Shown: in pieces, positions 1-5,854 of the stretch
How the letters are laid out: every line of letters begins with the position of its first letter
Numbering within the stretch: the stretch's first letter is position 1
Assembly: GCA_005777415.1 (NCBI GenBank)
Contig: SXMI01000163.1
Coordinates: 1-5,854 of the forward strand
Direction: 5' to 3'
Length of the DNA: 5,854 nt
Origin: Actinomycetota bacterium
GTDB taxonomy: Bacteria; Actinomycetota; Acidimicrobiia; Acidimicrobiales; Microtrichaceae
The notes under the pieces: model-generated
Seen by the model: the letters and a program-made list of their open reading frames with translations, nothing else
What the model was told of the DNA's origin: nothing
Databases searched by the model: none
Made by a program: the position numbers and the translations under genes

Positions 1-250
1 CGACTACCCGTCCTTCGAGGCGTCGGTCGCCACCGTGTTCGACCACGCCGACGTGGCTGCGACGCTCGCCCGCAATGGTCGGGCCTACTCGCTGGTCGAG
101 TTCGACTGGGGTCGAGTGGCCGAGGGCTGGGAGCGGGTCGTCGCCGAGGCCGGGGCGTCGGCCCGGGCGCGCCTCGGCGCAGCCGGTGTGGCCGGTGTGA
201 CCGGCGCGGCTGGACACCCTGCGGACGGACGGACGAAGGTGTCGTCGTGA
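1..250 (+). CDS. C-terminal fragment of a GT4-type (GT-B fold) glycosyltransferase, 5' end outside window
   Basis: The reading frame is open from base 2 to the TGA at 248-250 and gives the last 82 residues of a protein. The segment with NGRAY followed by an aromatic-rich FDWGRVAEGWERV stretch matches the usual end of GT4 (glycosyl transferases group 1) enzymes, where an RNGR motif and a Trp-containing helix close the C-terminal Rossmann domain. These enzymes move a sugar from a nucleotide-sugar donor to a lipid-linked or glycan acceptor on the cytoplasmic side. The catalytic E-x7-E region lies outside the window, so donor and acceptor cannot be guessed. The last 30 or so residues are an Ala/Gly-rich tail that includes a short repeat and is probably disordered. 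The stop overlaps the next gene's GTG start by 4 bp, so the two are probably co-transcribed and translationally coupled. Family call fairly sure; specificity unknown. Confidence 0.75.
   Translation, partial: DYPSFEASVATVFDHADVAATLARNGRAYSLVEFDWGRVAEGWERVVAEAGASARARLGAAGVAGVTGAAGHPADGRTKVSS
182..208 (+). repeat. 9-bp tandem repeat inside the glycosyltransferase tail
   Basis: GCCGGTGTG occurs twice in direct succession (182-190 and 191-199), followed by a degenerate third copy, ACCGGCGCG. It encodes part of the Ala/Gly/Val-rich C-terminal tail of the GT4-type enzyme. It keeps the reading frame, so copy-number change would only lengthen or shorten a probably unstructured tail. Confidence 0.5.
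235..239 (+). promoter_or_regulatory. Ribosome binding site for the methyltransferase gene
   Basis: GAAGG lies 7 bases upstream of the GTG at 247, inside the end of the preceding glycosyltransferase gene. It supports the GTG at 247, which sits in a GTGA stop/start overlap, as the true start. Confidence 0.5.
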
Positions 251-1437
251 CCGACCCGAACGCGTCCGCCGGCGCCCGGTCCCTGGCGCTCCGCGTCCTG
301 CGGCGACTGGCCCGTCCGGTGCGGGACCTGCAGGACGAGTCCGCCCGCCTGACGGAGCGCCAGGAGGTGCTCTCCGCCCAGGTCGAGCAGGTGGTCCGTG
401 TCAACGAACGGCTGGTGGCCCACCAGGACCGCTTCGTCGAGGAGTTGCGGGCCTCCTACGGCGAGCTCGAACGCGCCGCCGAGGGCATGCGGTCCATCGT
501 CGACGCCCTGGGCGCGACCGGGAACGAGGCCGACGCCGGGCCGGCGCTGCGCCGGGCGCTCGAGTCGGCGCTGAGCGATGCCGCGGACGCGGTGGCCGCC
601 CGACTCGGTGCAATCGACCGGTCCCTGGCCGACCTCCGGAGCGCCGACCGGCTCACCCAGGCGATGGTCGAGCGCCTCGACCGGGAGGGCGGCGCCGAAC
701 CCGGCACCGGGCCCCGCGCAGCAACGTGGTCGGGTCCGGCTGACGTGACCTCGCCGCTCCGGTCCTTCGAGCACCCGGCACCCGGGTTCGATCTGCTGTA
801 CCGGGCGTTCGAGGACCGCCACCGGGGCCCGGTCGAGCGGATCCACGACCGGCAGCGCGAGGACTACCTGAAGCTGCTGGCCGAACTGCCGAACGAGGAC
901 CTTCCGGTGGTGGACCTGGGGTGTGGTCGGGGCGAGCTCGTCGAGCTCCTCGGTCACTCCGGCCTCCTCGCGCTCGGCGTCGACGCGAACCTGGGGCAGC
1001 TCGTGGACGGTGGTTCCGCCGAGTACGTCGAGGCGGACCTGTTCGACTGGCTCGATACCCGTCCCGACGGATCCTGTCGTGCGGTCTGCGCCCTCCACGT
1101 CGTCGAGCACCTTCCGCTCGACCTCCAGGTGCGGCTGGTGTTCGAGGCCCGCCGGGTCCTGGCCCCGGGCGGGCTGGTGATCCTCGAGACTCCCAACGTC
1201 CAGAGCCTGGCCGTCGGCGCGTCCTCGTTCTGGGTCGATCCCACCCACGAGCGCCCCGTGCACCCGGCCTTCCTCACGTTCCTCCTCGAGGAGGCGGGGC
1301 TGGTGGAGGTCACCACGACCTTCCTGCACCCGGCCCCGCTCGCGCTGACCGGGCCCGACCAGGTGGCCGCCCTCGTCGACGACCTGAACGGCCTGCTGCT
1401 CGGTCCGGGTGACGTGGCGGTCTCGGGTCGTCGCTGA
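247..1437 (+). CDS. SAM-dependent methyltransferase with N-terminal coiled coil (surface-glycan operon)
   Basis: A 396-residue protein with two parts. Residues ~25-90 form a coiled coil, with hydrophobic residues every seven positions (L28, L35, L42, V49, L56, F63 and V46, L67, L74, M81, L88). A second helical stretch runs ~98-146. A low-complexity linker follows, then a class I methyltransferase domain (~180-365). It has motif I DLGCGRG at 223-229, the acidic ribose-binding D246 in GVDAN, D264 in EADLFD, HVVEHL at 284-289 and SFWVDPTHERPVHP at 327-340. The segment FEDRHRG at 188-194 with a following RQREDYL and the DPTHERP signature are typical of methyltransferases in O-antigen and capsule clusters, including the methyltransferase domain of chain terminators like WbdD. 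No kinase domain is present. It probably methylates a sugar or sugar phosphate of a surface glycan in the cytoplasm. It overlaps the upstream gene by 4 bp and the downstream gene by 1 bp. Methyltransferase fold sure; substrate unknown. Confidence 0.87.
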   Translation: MTDPNASAGARSLALRVLRRLARPVRDLQDESARLTERQEVLSAQVEQVVRVNERLVAHQDRFVEELRASYGELERAAEGMRSIVDALGATGNEADAGPALRRALESALSDAADAVAARLGAIDRSLADLRSADRLTQAMVERLDREGGAEPGTGPRAATWSGPADVTSPLRSFEHPAPGFDLLYRAFEDRHRGPVERIHDRQREDYLKLLAELPNEDLPVVDLGCGRGELVELLGHSGLLALGVDANLGQLVDGGSAEYVEADLFDWLDTRPDGSCRAVCALHVVEHLPLDLQVRLVFEARRVLAPGGLVILETPNVQSLAVGASSFWVDPTHERPVHPAFLTFLLEEAGLVEVTTTFLHPAPLALTGPDQVAALVDDLNGLLLGPGDVAVSGRR

Positions 1438-2447
1438 TGAACCCGGTCGGCATCGTCGACGCCGGATCCGGGGAGGCCGCCGGGCGGCGGACACGCAAGC
1501 TCGTGATCCAGGTGCCCTGCCTGAACGAGGCCGAGACCCTGCCGGCGACCCTGGCGGATCTGCCGAGGTCGGTCGAGGGGTTCGACTGCGTGGAGTGGCT
1601 CGTCGTCGACGACGGGTCCACCGACGACACGAGCGAGGTCGCCCGGGCCCACGGGGTCGACCACGTCGTGCGGTTCCCGGTCAACCGGGGTCTGGCCGCC
1701 GCCTTCCTGGCGGGCCTCGACACCGCCCTGCGGGCAGGCGCCGACGTCGTGGTCAACACCGACGCCGACAACCAGTACGACGCGTCCTGCATCCCCGACC
1801 TGGTGGCACCCATCCTGTCCGGCCGGGCGGACCTGGTGGTGGGGGAGCGGCCCATCGAGGAGATCGAGGAGTTCTCGGCGACCAAGAAGCGGCTCCAGCG
1901 ACTGGGCAGTGCGATCGTCCGGGCGGCCAGCGGCACCGACATCCGTGACGCCGCCTCGGGGTTCCGGGCCTTCAGCCGTGACACGGCGCTGCAGTTGCAG
2001 GTGCTCGGCCGGTACTCCTACACCATGGAGACCCTCGTCCAGGCGGGCTGGCAGGGGCTCGACGTCGTGGGGGTCCCGGTCCGGGTGCACCCCTCCACGC
2101 GGCCGTCGCGGCTCGTCCGGAGCGTCCCCCAGTACCTGTGGCGCTCCGCCCAGACGATCGTCCGGAGCTTCGCGCTCTACAAGCCGTTCCGCTTCTTCCT
2201 CCTGCTCTCGGCCGTCCCCGCGCTGCTCGGGGTGGTGCTCGTCCTGCGCTGGGCCTATCTCAACTGGTTCACCGATGATCCTGCGGGTCGCGTCCCCAGT
2301 CTGGTGGCCGCAGCGGTCTGCCTGCTGCTGGCGGCGCTGATCGCCGTGGTCGGCCTGCTCGCCGACCTGCTCTCGGCCAACCGGCGCGCCCTCGGGGAGA
2401 TCCGGACCATGCTCCGCCGGCGGGAGGTCGAGTCGAGTGACGGCTGA
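1437..2447 (+). CDS. GT2 glycosyltransferase, DPM1/polyprenyl-phosphate sugar synthase-like, with two C-terminal TM helices
   Basis: A 336-residue protein with a GT-A domain (~22-240). It begins with the VPCLNEAETL strand (26-35), continues with the nucleotide-binding VVDDGST (56-62), and has the metal-binding DxD as D109-A110-D111 in the conserved TDADNQY context. The acceptor region is SGFRAFSR (174-181) followed by YSYTMETLVQAGW. This pattern fits GT2 enzymes that load a sugar from a nucleotide donor onto a polyprenyl phosphate on the inner face of the membrane. Two hydrophobic helices follow (~251-275 and ~288-313) with a short charged tail, as in DPM1-like enzymes with a membrane anchor. 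The ATG at 1437 shares one base with the upstream TGA and has no good Shine-Dalgarno, suggesting coupled translation. The first 20 residues precede the fold and look unstructured, so a slightly later start is possible. A putative lipid-linked sugar could feed the GT-C enzyme encoded next. The sugar cannot be read from sequence. Confidence 0.87.
   Translation: MNPVGIVDAGSGEAAGRRTRKLVIQVPCLNEAETLPATLADLPRSVEGFDCVEWLVVDDGSTDDTSEVARAHGVDHVVRFPVNRGLAAAFLAGLDTALRAGADVVVNTDADNQYDASCIPDLVAPILSGRADLVVGERPIEEIEEFSATKKRLQRLGSAIVRAASGTDIRDAASGFRAFSRDTALQLQVLGRYSYTMETLVQAGWQGLDVVGVPVRVHPSTRPSRLVRSVPQYLWRSAQTIVRSFALYKPFRFFLLLSAVPALLGVVLVLRWAYLNWFTDDPAGRVPSLVAAAVCLLLAALIAVVGLLADLLSANRRALGEIRTMLRRREVESSDG
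2422..2427 (+). promoter_or_regulatory. Ribosome binding site for the GT-C gene
   Basis: GGGAGG lies 9 bases before the GTG at 2437, within the last codons of the GT2 gene. It is the strongest Shine-Dalgarno in the window and decides the start of the membrane glycosyltransferase, which overlaps the GT2 gene by 11 bp. Confidence 0.6.
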
Positions 2448-4503
2448 GGCCGGGTCCGGCGGTCGGCTCGCCCGAGCGGGCCGGTTCGTCGTGGCCGGCG
2501 GGCTCCTCGGGGTGTGCCTCCTCGCGTGTTCCGGACTGGTCGGCCATCTCCTGGCCGTCGCCGGGGCCTTCACGCCGTGGGTGGCGATCGGGCTCGGGCT
2601 GCCGCTGGGCGCAGCCGTCTGGTACGTCGCCCTCCGCCACGGGGCGTTCGGCGTGGTCCCGACCGGCGACCGGGTCGGCAGCGCCGCCCTCCTCGCCGTG
2701 GTGCTGGTGGTCCTCTGGACCGCATTCGCCGCCTGGGCGCCGTCGCAGCACGTCGTGTTGGACCGCGACCCGTCGTCCTACCTGAGCACGGGGATCTGGC
2801 TGGCGAACGGCGGCCAGCTCCAGGCCGAGGTGGCGACCGGTGGGCTCGAGGTGCTGGCCGACGACGATCTGAACTTCGCCTCGGCGGCCACCTACGAGGT
2901 CGCTCCCCAGACCGCCGAGTTCCAGTTCGTGCATCACACCAGCGTGCTCTACGCACTGGCCTACACCGTCGGTGGGGCCGGCCTGGTGGTCCGGCTCCCG
3001 GCGCTGGTGGCTGGGCTCGGACTGCTCGCCACCTGGGTCGTGGCGGTCCTGGTGGGACGACGACCGTTCCTGGCGCTCCTGCCGCCGGCCCTGCTGGCCG
3101 TCGGCGCTCCACTGCTCTTCGCAGCCCGCGACACGTTCTCCGAGCCGTTCAGCCTGGCGTACGCCTGGTGGGCGCTCGTGGTGCTGCTCGCCGTGCACGC
3201 CCGACCGCGGGTCTGGCTCGGGGCGGTCGGTGGTCTGCTCCTCGGCTCGACCGTCGCGGTCCGACTCGACGCGCTCCTGTTCGTGGTGGCCCTCGTCGTG
3301 CTCGGCGCGCTGTCCTCGCTGTCGGCGGGTTCCGCCGACCTGCGCCGCCGCCGGCGGGACGCCTTCGTCGCGGCCGTGCTGGTGGCGCTGCTGCCTGTCG
3401 CGGTGTCGACCGTCGACGCCGTGGCGCGGGCCGGGACCTACTTCAGCGACCACAGCGGGATGGTCCTGGCGATGTTCGCCCTCCTCGTCGCGAGCCTCGG
3501 ATCGTGGGCGGCGGCCTGGGTCGTGCTCGAGCGGCGACCGGCGCTCCGGGGCCGGGTGGCCCCACTGCCCCGCTCGTGGGCGGTCGCCGCCGGTGTGCTC
3601 GTCGTGGCGGCGTTCGCGTTCGCCTGGTTCATCCGCCCCCACGTCCAGGAACTGCGCTTCCCCGACCTGCCCCCCCGCAACGGGGCCCGGAGCTACTACG
3701 AGGACACCGCCGTGTGGCTGTCCTGGTATCTGGGGCCGGTCGGGTTCGCGCTCGGCATCCTCGGACTGGGGTGGGGCACCATGCGGATCCTCCGGGGCCG
3801 GGCGAGCGCCGCCACGGTCGTCGTCGTGGCGATCACGACCGGCCTGTGCTCCGTCTACCTGCTGCACGCGTCGGTCACCCCGGAGCAGCTCTGGGCCAGT
3901 CGGCGGTTCCTCCCGGCGATCGTCCCCGGGCTCGCCGTTGCCGCGTCGTTGCCGCTGGTCTGGCTGCTCGGCCGGGCGCGGCCGTCGCAGGGCTGGCGAG
4001 TCGCCGGAGCGGCCGCCGCCGTGGTCCTCGCCCTGGTGCCACTGGCGGCATCGACCTGGCCGATCCGGGACCTGGCCCAACAGCGCGGCTACCTCGACGT
4101 CGTGCTCGACGCCTGCGACCTGATCGGGGAGGACGCCACGGTCCTGGTGGTGGACCCGTGGGCGGCGACGGTGCTCCCGCAGACGCTGCGGGCCTGGTGC
4201 GACGTGCCCGTGGCCGTCCCCGCACCGGGTCTGGACGAGGCTGACCGTGACCGCCTCCTCCGCTCCGTCGCCGCATCGGGGCGCCGCCTCGTGCTCGTCG
4301 CCGCCGACGGGGCGGGCCTCGAGGCGATCCCGTGGGCGGCGGGGGACGTGCAGCGGACCCGGGTGGTGGTGAACCCCGTCGAACCCGACCGCACCTACGA
4401 GTCTTTCCCCGACGGCTACCTGGCCCCGGCGGTGGTGGCACCGCCCGGTTCCCCGGACGGGTTCAGCCTGTGGGTCCGACCGGTGCTTCCGGAGGTTCCG
4501 TAG
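2437..4503 (+). CDS. Polytopic membrane glycosyltransferase, GT-C superfamily-like (ArnT/PMT/GT39-type architecture)
   Basis: A 688-residue integral membrane protein with roughly 13 hydrophobic segments from residue ~15 to ~541, then a soluble domain of about 145 residues (543-688) that is probably extracytoplasmic. After the third predicted helix comes the first large loop, which starts with VLDRDPSSYL. D109-R110-D111 sits where GT-C enzymes carry the catalytic or metal-binding acidic pair, and the DP-SSY context is typical. Later features are FAARDTFSEPF (228-238), RLD at 276-278, and ASRRFLPAIVP (487-497) before a late helix, a pattern seen in bacterial GT-C proteins. Such enzymes use polyprenyl-phosphate sugars outside the membrane. 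The GT2 gene directly upstream could supply that donor. The start is a GTG with a good ribosome binding site. The gene end overlaps the opposite-strand flippase-like gene by 41 bp. It might otherwise be an uncharacterised membrane protein without transferase activity. The family assignment rests on motif and topology and is moderately sure; acceptor unknown. Confidence 0.75.
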   Translation: MTAEAGSGGRLARAGRFVVAGGLLGVCLLACSGLVGHLLAVAGAFTPWVAIGLGLPLGAAVWYVALRHGAFGVVPTGDRVGSAALLAVVLVVLWTAFAAWAPSQHVVLDRDPSSYLSTGIWLANGGQLQAEVATGGLEVLADDDLNFASAATYEVAPQTAEFQFVHHTSVLYALAYTVGGAGLVVRLPALVAGLGLLATWVVAVLVGRRPFLALLPPALLAVGAPLLFAARDTFSEPFSLAYAWWALVVLLAVHARPRVWLGAVGGLLLGSTVAVRLDALLFVVALVVLGALSSLSAGSADLRRRRRDAFVAAVLVALLPVAVSTVDAVARAGTYFSDHSGMVLAMFALLVASLGSWAAAWVVLERRPALRGRVAPLPRSWAVAAGVLVVAAFAFAWFIRPHVQELRFPDLPPRNGARSYYEDTAVWLSWYLGPVGFALGILGLGWGTMRILRGRASAATVVVVAITTGLCSVYLLHASVTPEQLWASRRFLPAIVPGLAVAASLPLVWLLGRARPSQGWRVAGAAAAVVLALVPLAASTWPIRDLAQQRGYLDVVLDACDLIGEDATVLVVDPWAATVLPQTLRAWCDVPVAVPAPGLDEADRDRLLRSVAASGRRLVLVAADGAGLEAIPWAAGDVQRTRVVVNPVEPDRTYESFPDGYLAPAVVAPPGSPDGFSLWVRPVLPEVP

Positions 4504-5419
4504 GCCCCGCACCGTTCCTGTCGGTCGGGCGTCGGGCGGCGCGGACCCGGACGGCTGCGGCGAGGAGGGCCTCGGCGGCGATCACGACGAGCCGCAGCAT
4601 GACCGCAGCGACGAGCTTGGTCCCCGGCGGCCCCTCGACCAGGACGGCGATGACCGCCTCCCGGATCCCGAGTCCGGCGGGCACGGGGATGACGAGGAAC
4701 CCGACGGCCCACGCCACCACGAATCCGGCCGCCGCCTGGACGGGGTCCACCCCCGGGTCGGTCACCACCGCCAGCACGGCGAACGACGCCCCGGCGAGCG
4801 CCTGAGCGGGGACGGCCCAACCGATCGAGCGCCAGACGGCTCCCGGATCCGGCAGGACGGCCGGGTCGAGCTGCCGCCGGAGCACCCGGCCGGCCAGGTT
4901 GAGCGACGACCGGAGCACGGCGGGGTGACCCAACGCCAGTGCGGCGGGCGTGCAGCACAGCAGCACGCGGAGCCAGGGGGCCAGGGTCGGGTTCGTGGCG
5001 GCCAGGACGGGGCCGGCACACCCGGCGGCCACGACCATCGTCAGCTTCGAGACCGCCATCGCCGTCGTCGCCCGGGCGGCCCCGGTCGTGCCGTCGACGG
5101 CGAGCCCCGCCTGGGCGGCGGCCTGGGCGAACCCGCCGACGGGGGAGTACTTCACGAGCTGTGAGGTGAAGAAGGCGTCGTCGGCCGCCGTGGGGTCCGT
5201 GCCGTGCGGGAGGAGGACCCGCCAGGAGCGGGCCTGCATCCACAGGCTGGCCGTGCTCAGCACCAGGGCCGGGACGAGCGCCCACCAGGTGGCCGGGTCG
5301 ACCTCGCGGACGTCCCGAGCGGCGAACCAGGCGGCGATCAGCAGCGACGGCACGCCGACGACGAGCGTGACCGTCCGGACCCAGCGTCCCACCGTGCGGG
5401 CGGTCTGCGGCCGGGTCAC
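4463..5419 (-). CDS. Lysylphosphatidylglycerol synthase TM-region / flippase-like membrane protein
   Basis: A 318-residue protein with about seven hydrophobic segments (~15-33, 44-62, 119-141, 146-166, 199-219, 225-245, 266-289). It has two hallmark regions of the lysylphosphatidylglycerol synthase TM-region family (UPF0104, also called flippase-like). The first is SQLVKYSPVGG at 86-96, matching the usual QLxKYxPGG pattern. The second is IPVPAGLGIREA at 244-255, matching the P-x-GLGxRE pattern. Members move or modify lipids; some lie in glycan clusters and are proposed to flip polyprenyl-linked sugars. No aminoacyl-transferase domain is attached, so lysyl-PG synthesis is not expected. The GTG at 5417-5419 is the first possible start after an in-frame TAA four codons upstream, but it has no clear ribosome binding site. 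A second GTG at codon 10 is an alternative. The C-terminal ~25 residues are Pro/Gly/Glu-rich and lie partly in the convergent overlap with the GT-C gene. Confidence 0.82.
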   Translation of the reverse strand: MTRPQTARTVGRWVRTVTLVVGVPSLLIAAWFAARDVREVDPATWWALVPALVLSTASLWMQARSWRVLLPHGTDPTAADDAFFTSQLVKYSPVGGFAQAAAQAGLAVDGTTGAARATTAMAVSKLTMVVAAGCAGPVLAATNPTLAPWLRVLLCCTPAALALGHPAVLRSSLNLAGRVLRRQLDPAVLPDPGAVWRSIGWAVPAQALAGASFAVLAVVTDPGVDPVQAAAGFVVAWAVGFLVIPVPAGLGIREAVIAVLVEGPPGTKLVAAVMLRLVVIAAEALLAAAVRVRAARRPTDRNGAGPTEPPEAPVGPTG

Positions 5420-5431
5420 CGCAGCACGTTA

Positions 5432-5445
5432 CCGGCGGCCGCCGG
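5432..5445. repeat. 14-bp perfect palindrome in the gap upstream of the flippase-like gene
   Basis: CCGGCGGCCGCCGG reads the same on both strands. It lies in the 47-bp gap (5420-5466) between the biotin-carrier stop codon and the GTG of the flippase-like gene. It could form a 5-bp stem with a 4-base loop, or act as an operator. No T-run follows on either strand, so it is not a classical rho-independent terminator. In DNA this GC-rich such a palindrome may be fortuitous. Confidence 0.35.
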
Positions 5446-5466
5446 GCCGCCCGGGTTCCGGTCGGC

Positions 5467-5854
5467 TCAGCCCGCTGGTTCGATGACGACCACGACGTCG
5501 CCGGCGGCCACCGAGTCGCCGGCGGCCGCCGAGACCTCGGTGACCGTGCCGTCCACGTCGGCGGCCACGTTGTTCTCCATCTTCATGGCCTCGAGCACGA
5601 CCACGGGGTCGCCGGCCGCCACGGTCTGTCCGACCTCGACGAGCACCTTGACGATCGTCCCCTGCATCGGCACGGCCACCCGGCCGCTCCCGGCCACCGC
5701 TCCGCCGGCGGCGGCGCCACGGCTGCGCTTCGGGCGGGGCTTGGCGCCACCGCCCGCGGCGACGGCCCCCACCTGCGACTCGGGGACGAACACCCGCGTG
5801 GCGGTCAGCGGCGAGGTGCGATCGCGAAACAGCCGGATGTCGGCCTCTTGGAAG
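5467..5854 (-). CDS. Biotin carboxyl carrier (biotinyl-lipoyl) domain, C-terminal part of a biotin-dependent carboxylase or decarboxylase subunit, 5' end outside window
   Basis: The frame is open from the right edge (first full codon at 5851-5853) to the TGA at 5467-5469. The last ~70 residues are a biotinyl domain. A strand-turn region with VPMQGTIVKVLVEVGQTVAAGDPVVVLEAMKMEN carries the biotin-attachment lysine of AMKM (codon at 5581-5583), 37 residues before the end, the usual spacing. The second half repeats the fold with DGTVTEV and GDSVAAGD. This domain carries CO2 on biotin between the carboxylase and carboxyltransferase sites, as in acetyl/propionyl-CoA carboxylase alpha subunits, pyruvate carboxylase or oxaloacetate decarboxylase. 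An Ala/Gly/Arg/Lys-rich linker separates it from an upstream segment (ADIRLFRDR..PLTATRVFVPES) that I cannot assign. A GTG at 5793 could start a small stand-alone protein of 108 residues, but the frame continues without a stop to the edge, so I favour a longer gene. Confidence 0.85.
   Translation of the reverse strand, partial: FQEADIRLFRDRTSPLTATRVFVPESQVGAVAAGGGAKPRPKRSRGAAAGGAVAGSGRVAVPMQGTIVKVLVEVGQTVAAGDPVVVLEAMKMENNVAADVDGTVTEVSAAAGDSVAAGDVVVVIEPAG
5497..5532 (-). repeat. Two tandem 18-bp copies within the biotinyl domain
   Basis: The bases at 5497-5514 and 5515-5532 are adjacent copies that differ at one position. On the coding strand they encode SAAAGD followed by SVAAGD. Biotinyl domains often have a GD-x-V-x-x-GD pattern here, so the repeat partly reflects normal protein structure, with high similarity at the DNA level. 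Confidence 0.6.

Noticed and set aside
85..1494. Minus-strand open frame of 469 codons opposite the methyltransferase
   Set aside because: Low-complexity basic composition, and it covers a gene with intact SAM-binding motifs on the plus strand.
954..2573. Minus-strand open frame of 539 codons across the methyltransferase and GT2 genes
   Set aside because: It spans two well-supported genes on the other strand and has no recognisable motif; it is a shadow created by high GC at third codon positions.
2269..4512. Long open frame of 747 codons on the minus strand opposite the GT-C gene
   Set aside because: Its product is rich in Arg, Gly, His, Gln and Asp without domains or membrane segments, typical of the antisense of a GC-rich gene. 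The plus-strand frame has clear GT-C-like motifs and topology.
4476..4528. Inverted pair CCGACCG / CGGTCGG near the convergent gene ends as a bidirectional terminator
   Set aside because: The 7-bp arms are separated by 39 bases and no T-run follows; such short GC-rich matches are expected by chance here.
4950..5486. Plus-strand open frame of 178 codons opposite the flippase-like gene
   Set aside because: It is antisense to a gene with conserved family motifs, shows no domain, and runs into the biotinyl gene.
5467..5793. Stand-alone small biotin carrier protein starting at the GTG at 5793
   Set aside because: The frame remains open to the window edge without a stop, and there is no evident ribosome binding site ahead of 5793; a longer gene is more likely, though a separate start cannot be excluded.

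Overview
The window is a high-GC stretch with strongly GC-ended codons, frequent GTG starts and tightly overlapping genes. This suggests an actinobacterial chromosome. The genus cannot be fixed from the sequence alone. I see no mobile element, CRISPR array, tRNA or rRNA.

Left part (1-4503, + strand): four genes in a compact surface-glycan operon, joined by overlaps of 4, 1 and 11 bp. They are (i) the 3' end of a GT4-type glycosyltransferase, (ii) a SAM-dependent methyltransferase with a long N-terminal coiled coil, (iii) a GT2 glycosyltransferase of the polyprenyl-phosphate-sugar-synthase/DPM1-like type with two C-terminal membrane helices, and (iv) a large polytopic GT-C-type glycosyltransferase. 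A plausible joint role is assembly of a methylated cell-surface polysaccharide or glycolipid. In that model the GT4 enzyme works on the cytoplasmic side. The GT2 enzyme makes a lipid-linked sugar donor, and the GT-C enzyme uses it on the outer face of the membrane. This pathway is inferred from families and gene order, not shown directly.

Right part (4463-5854, - strand): two genes converge on the operon. One is a membrane protein of the lysylphosphatidylglycerol synthase TM-region/flippase-like family, whose 3' end overlaps the GT-C gene by 41 bp. Upstream of it on the same strand, after a 47-bp gap, is the 3' end of a gene for a biotin-carrier (biotinyl-lipoyl) domain, probably the C-terminus of an acyl-CoA or related carboxylase subunit. 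That gene is cut by the window edge.

There are no non-coding stretches above 50 bp. No convincing promoter or rho-independent terminator is visible. The most interesting points are the coiled-coil methyltransferase inside the glycan operon, which may act as a chain-length or chain-end determinant, and the GT2 + GT-C + flippase-like trio, which could form a lipid-linked sugar pathway.
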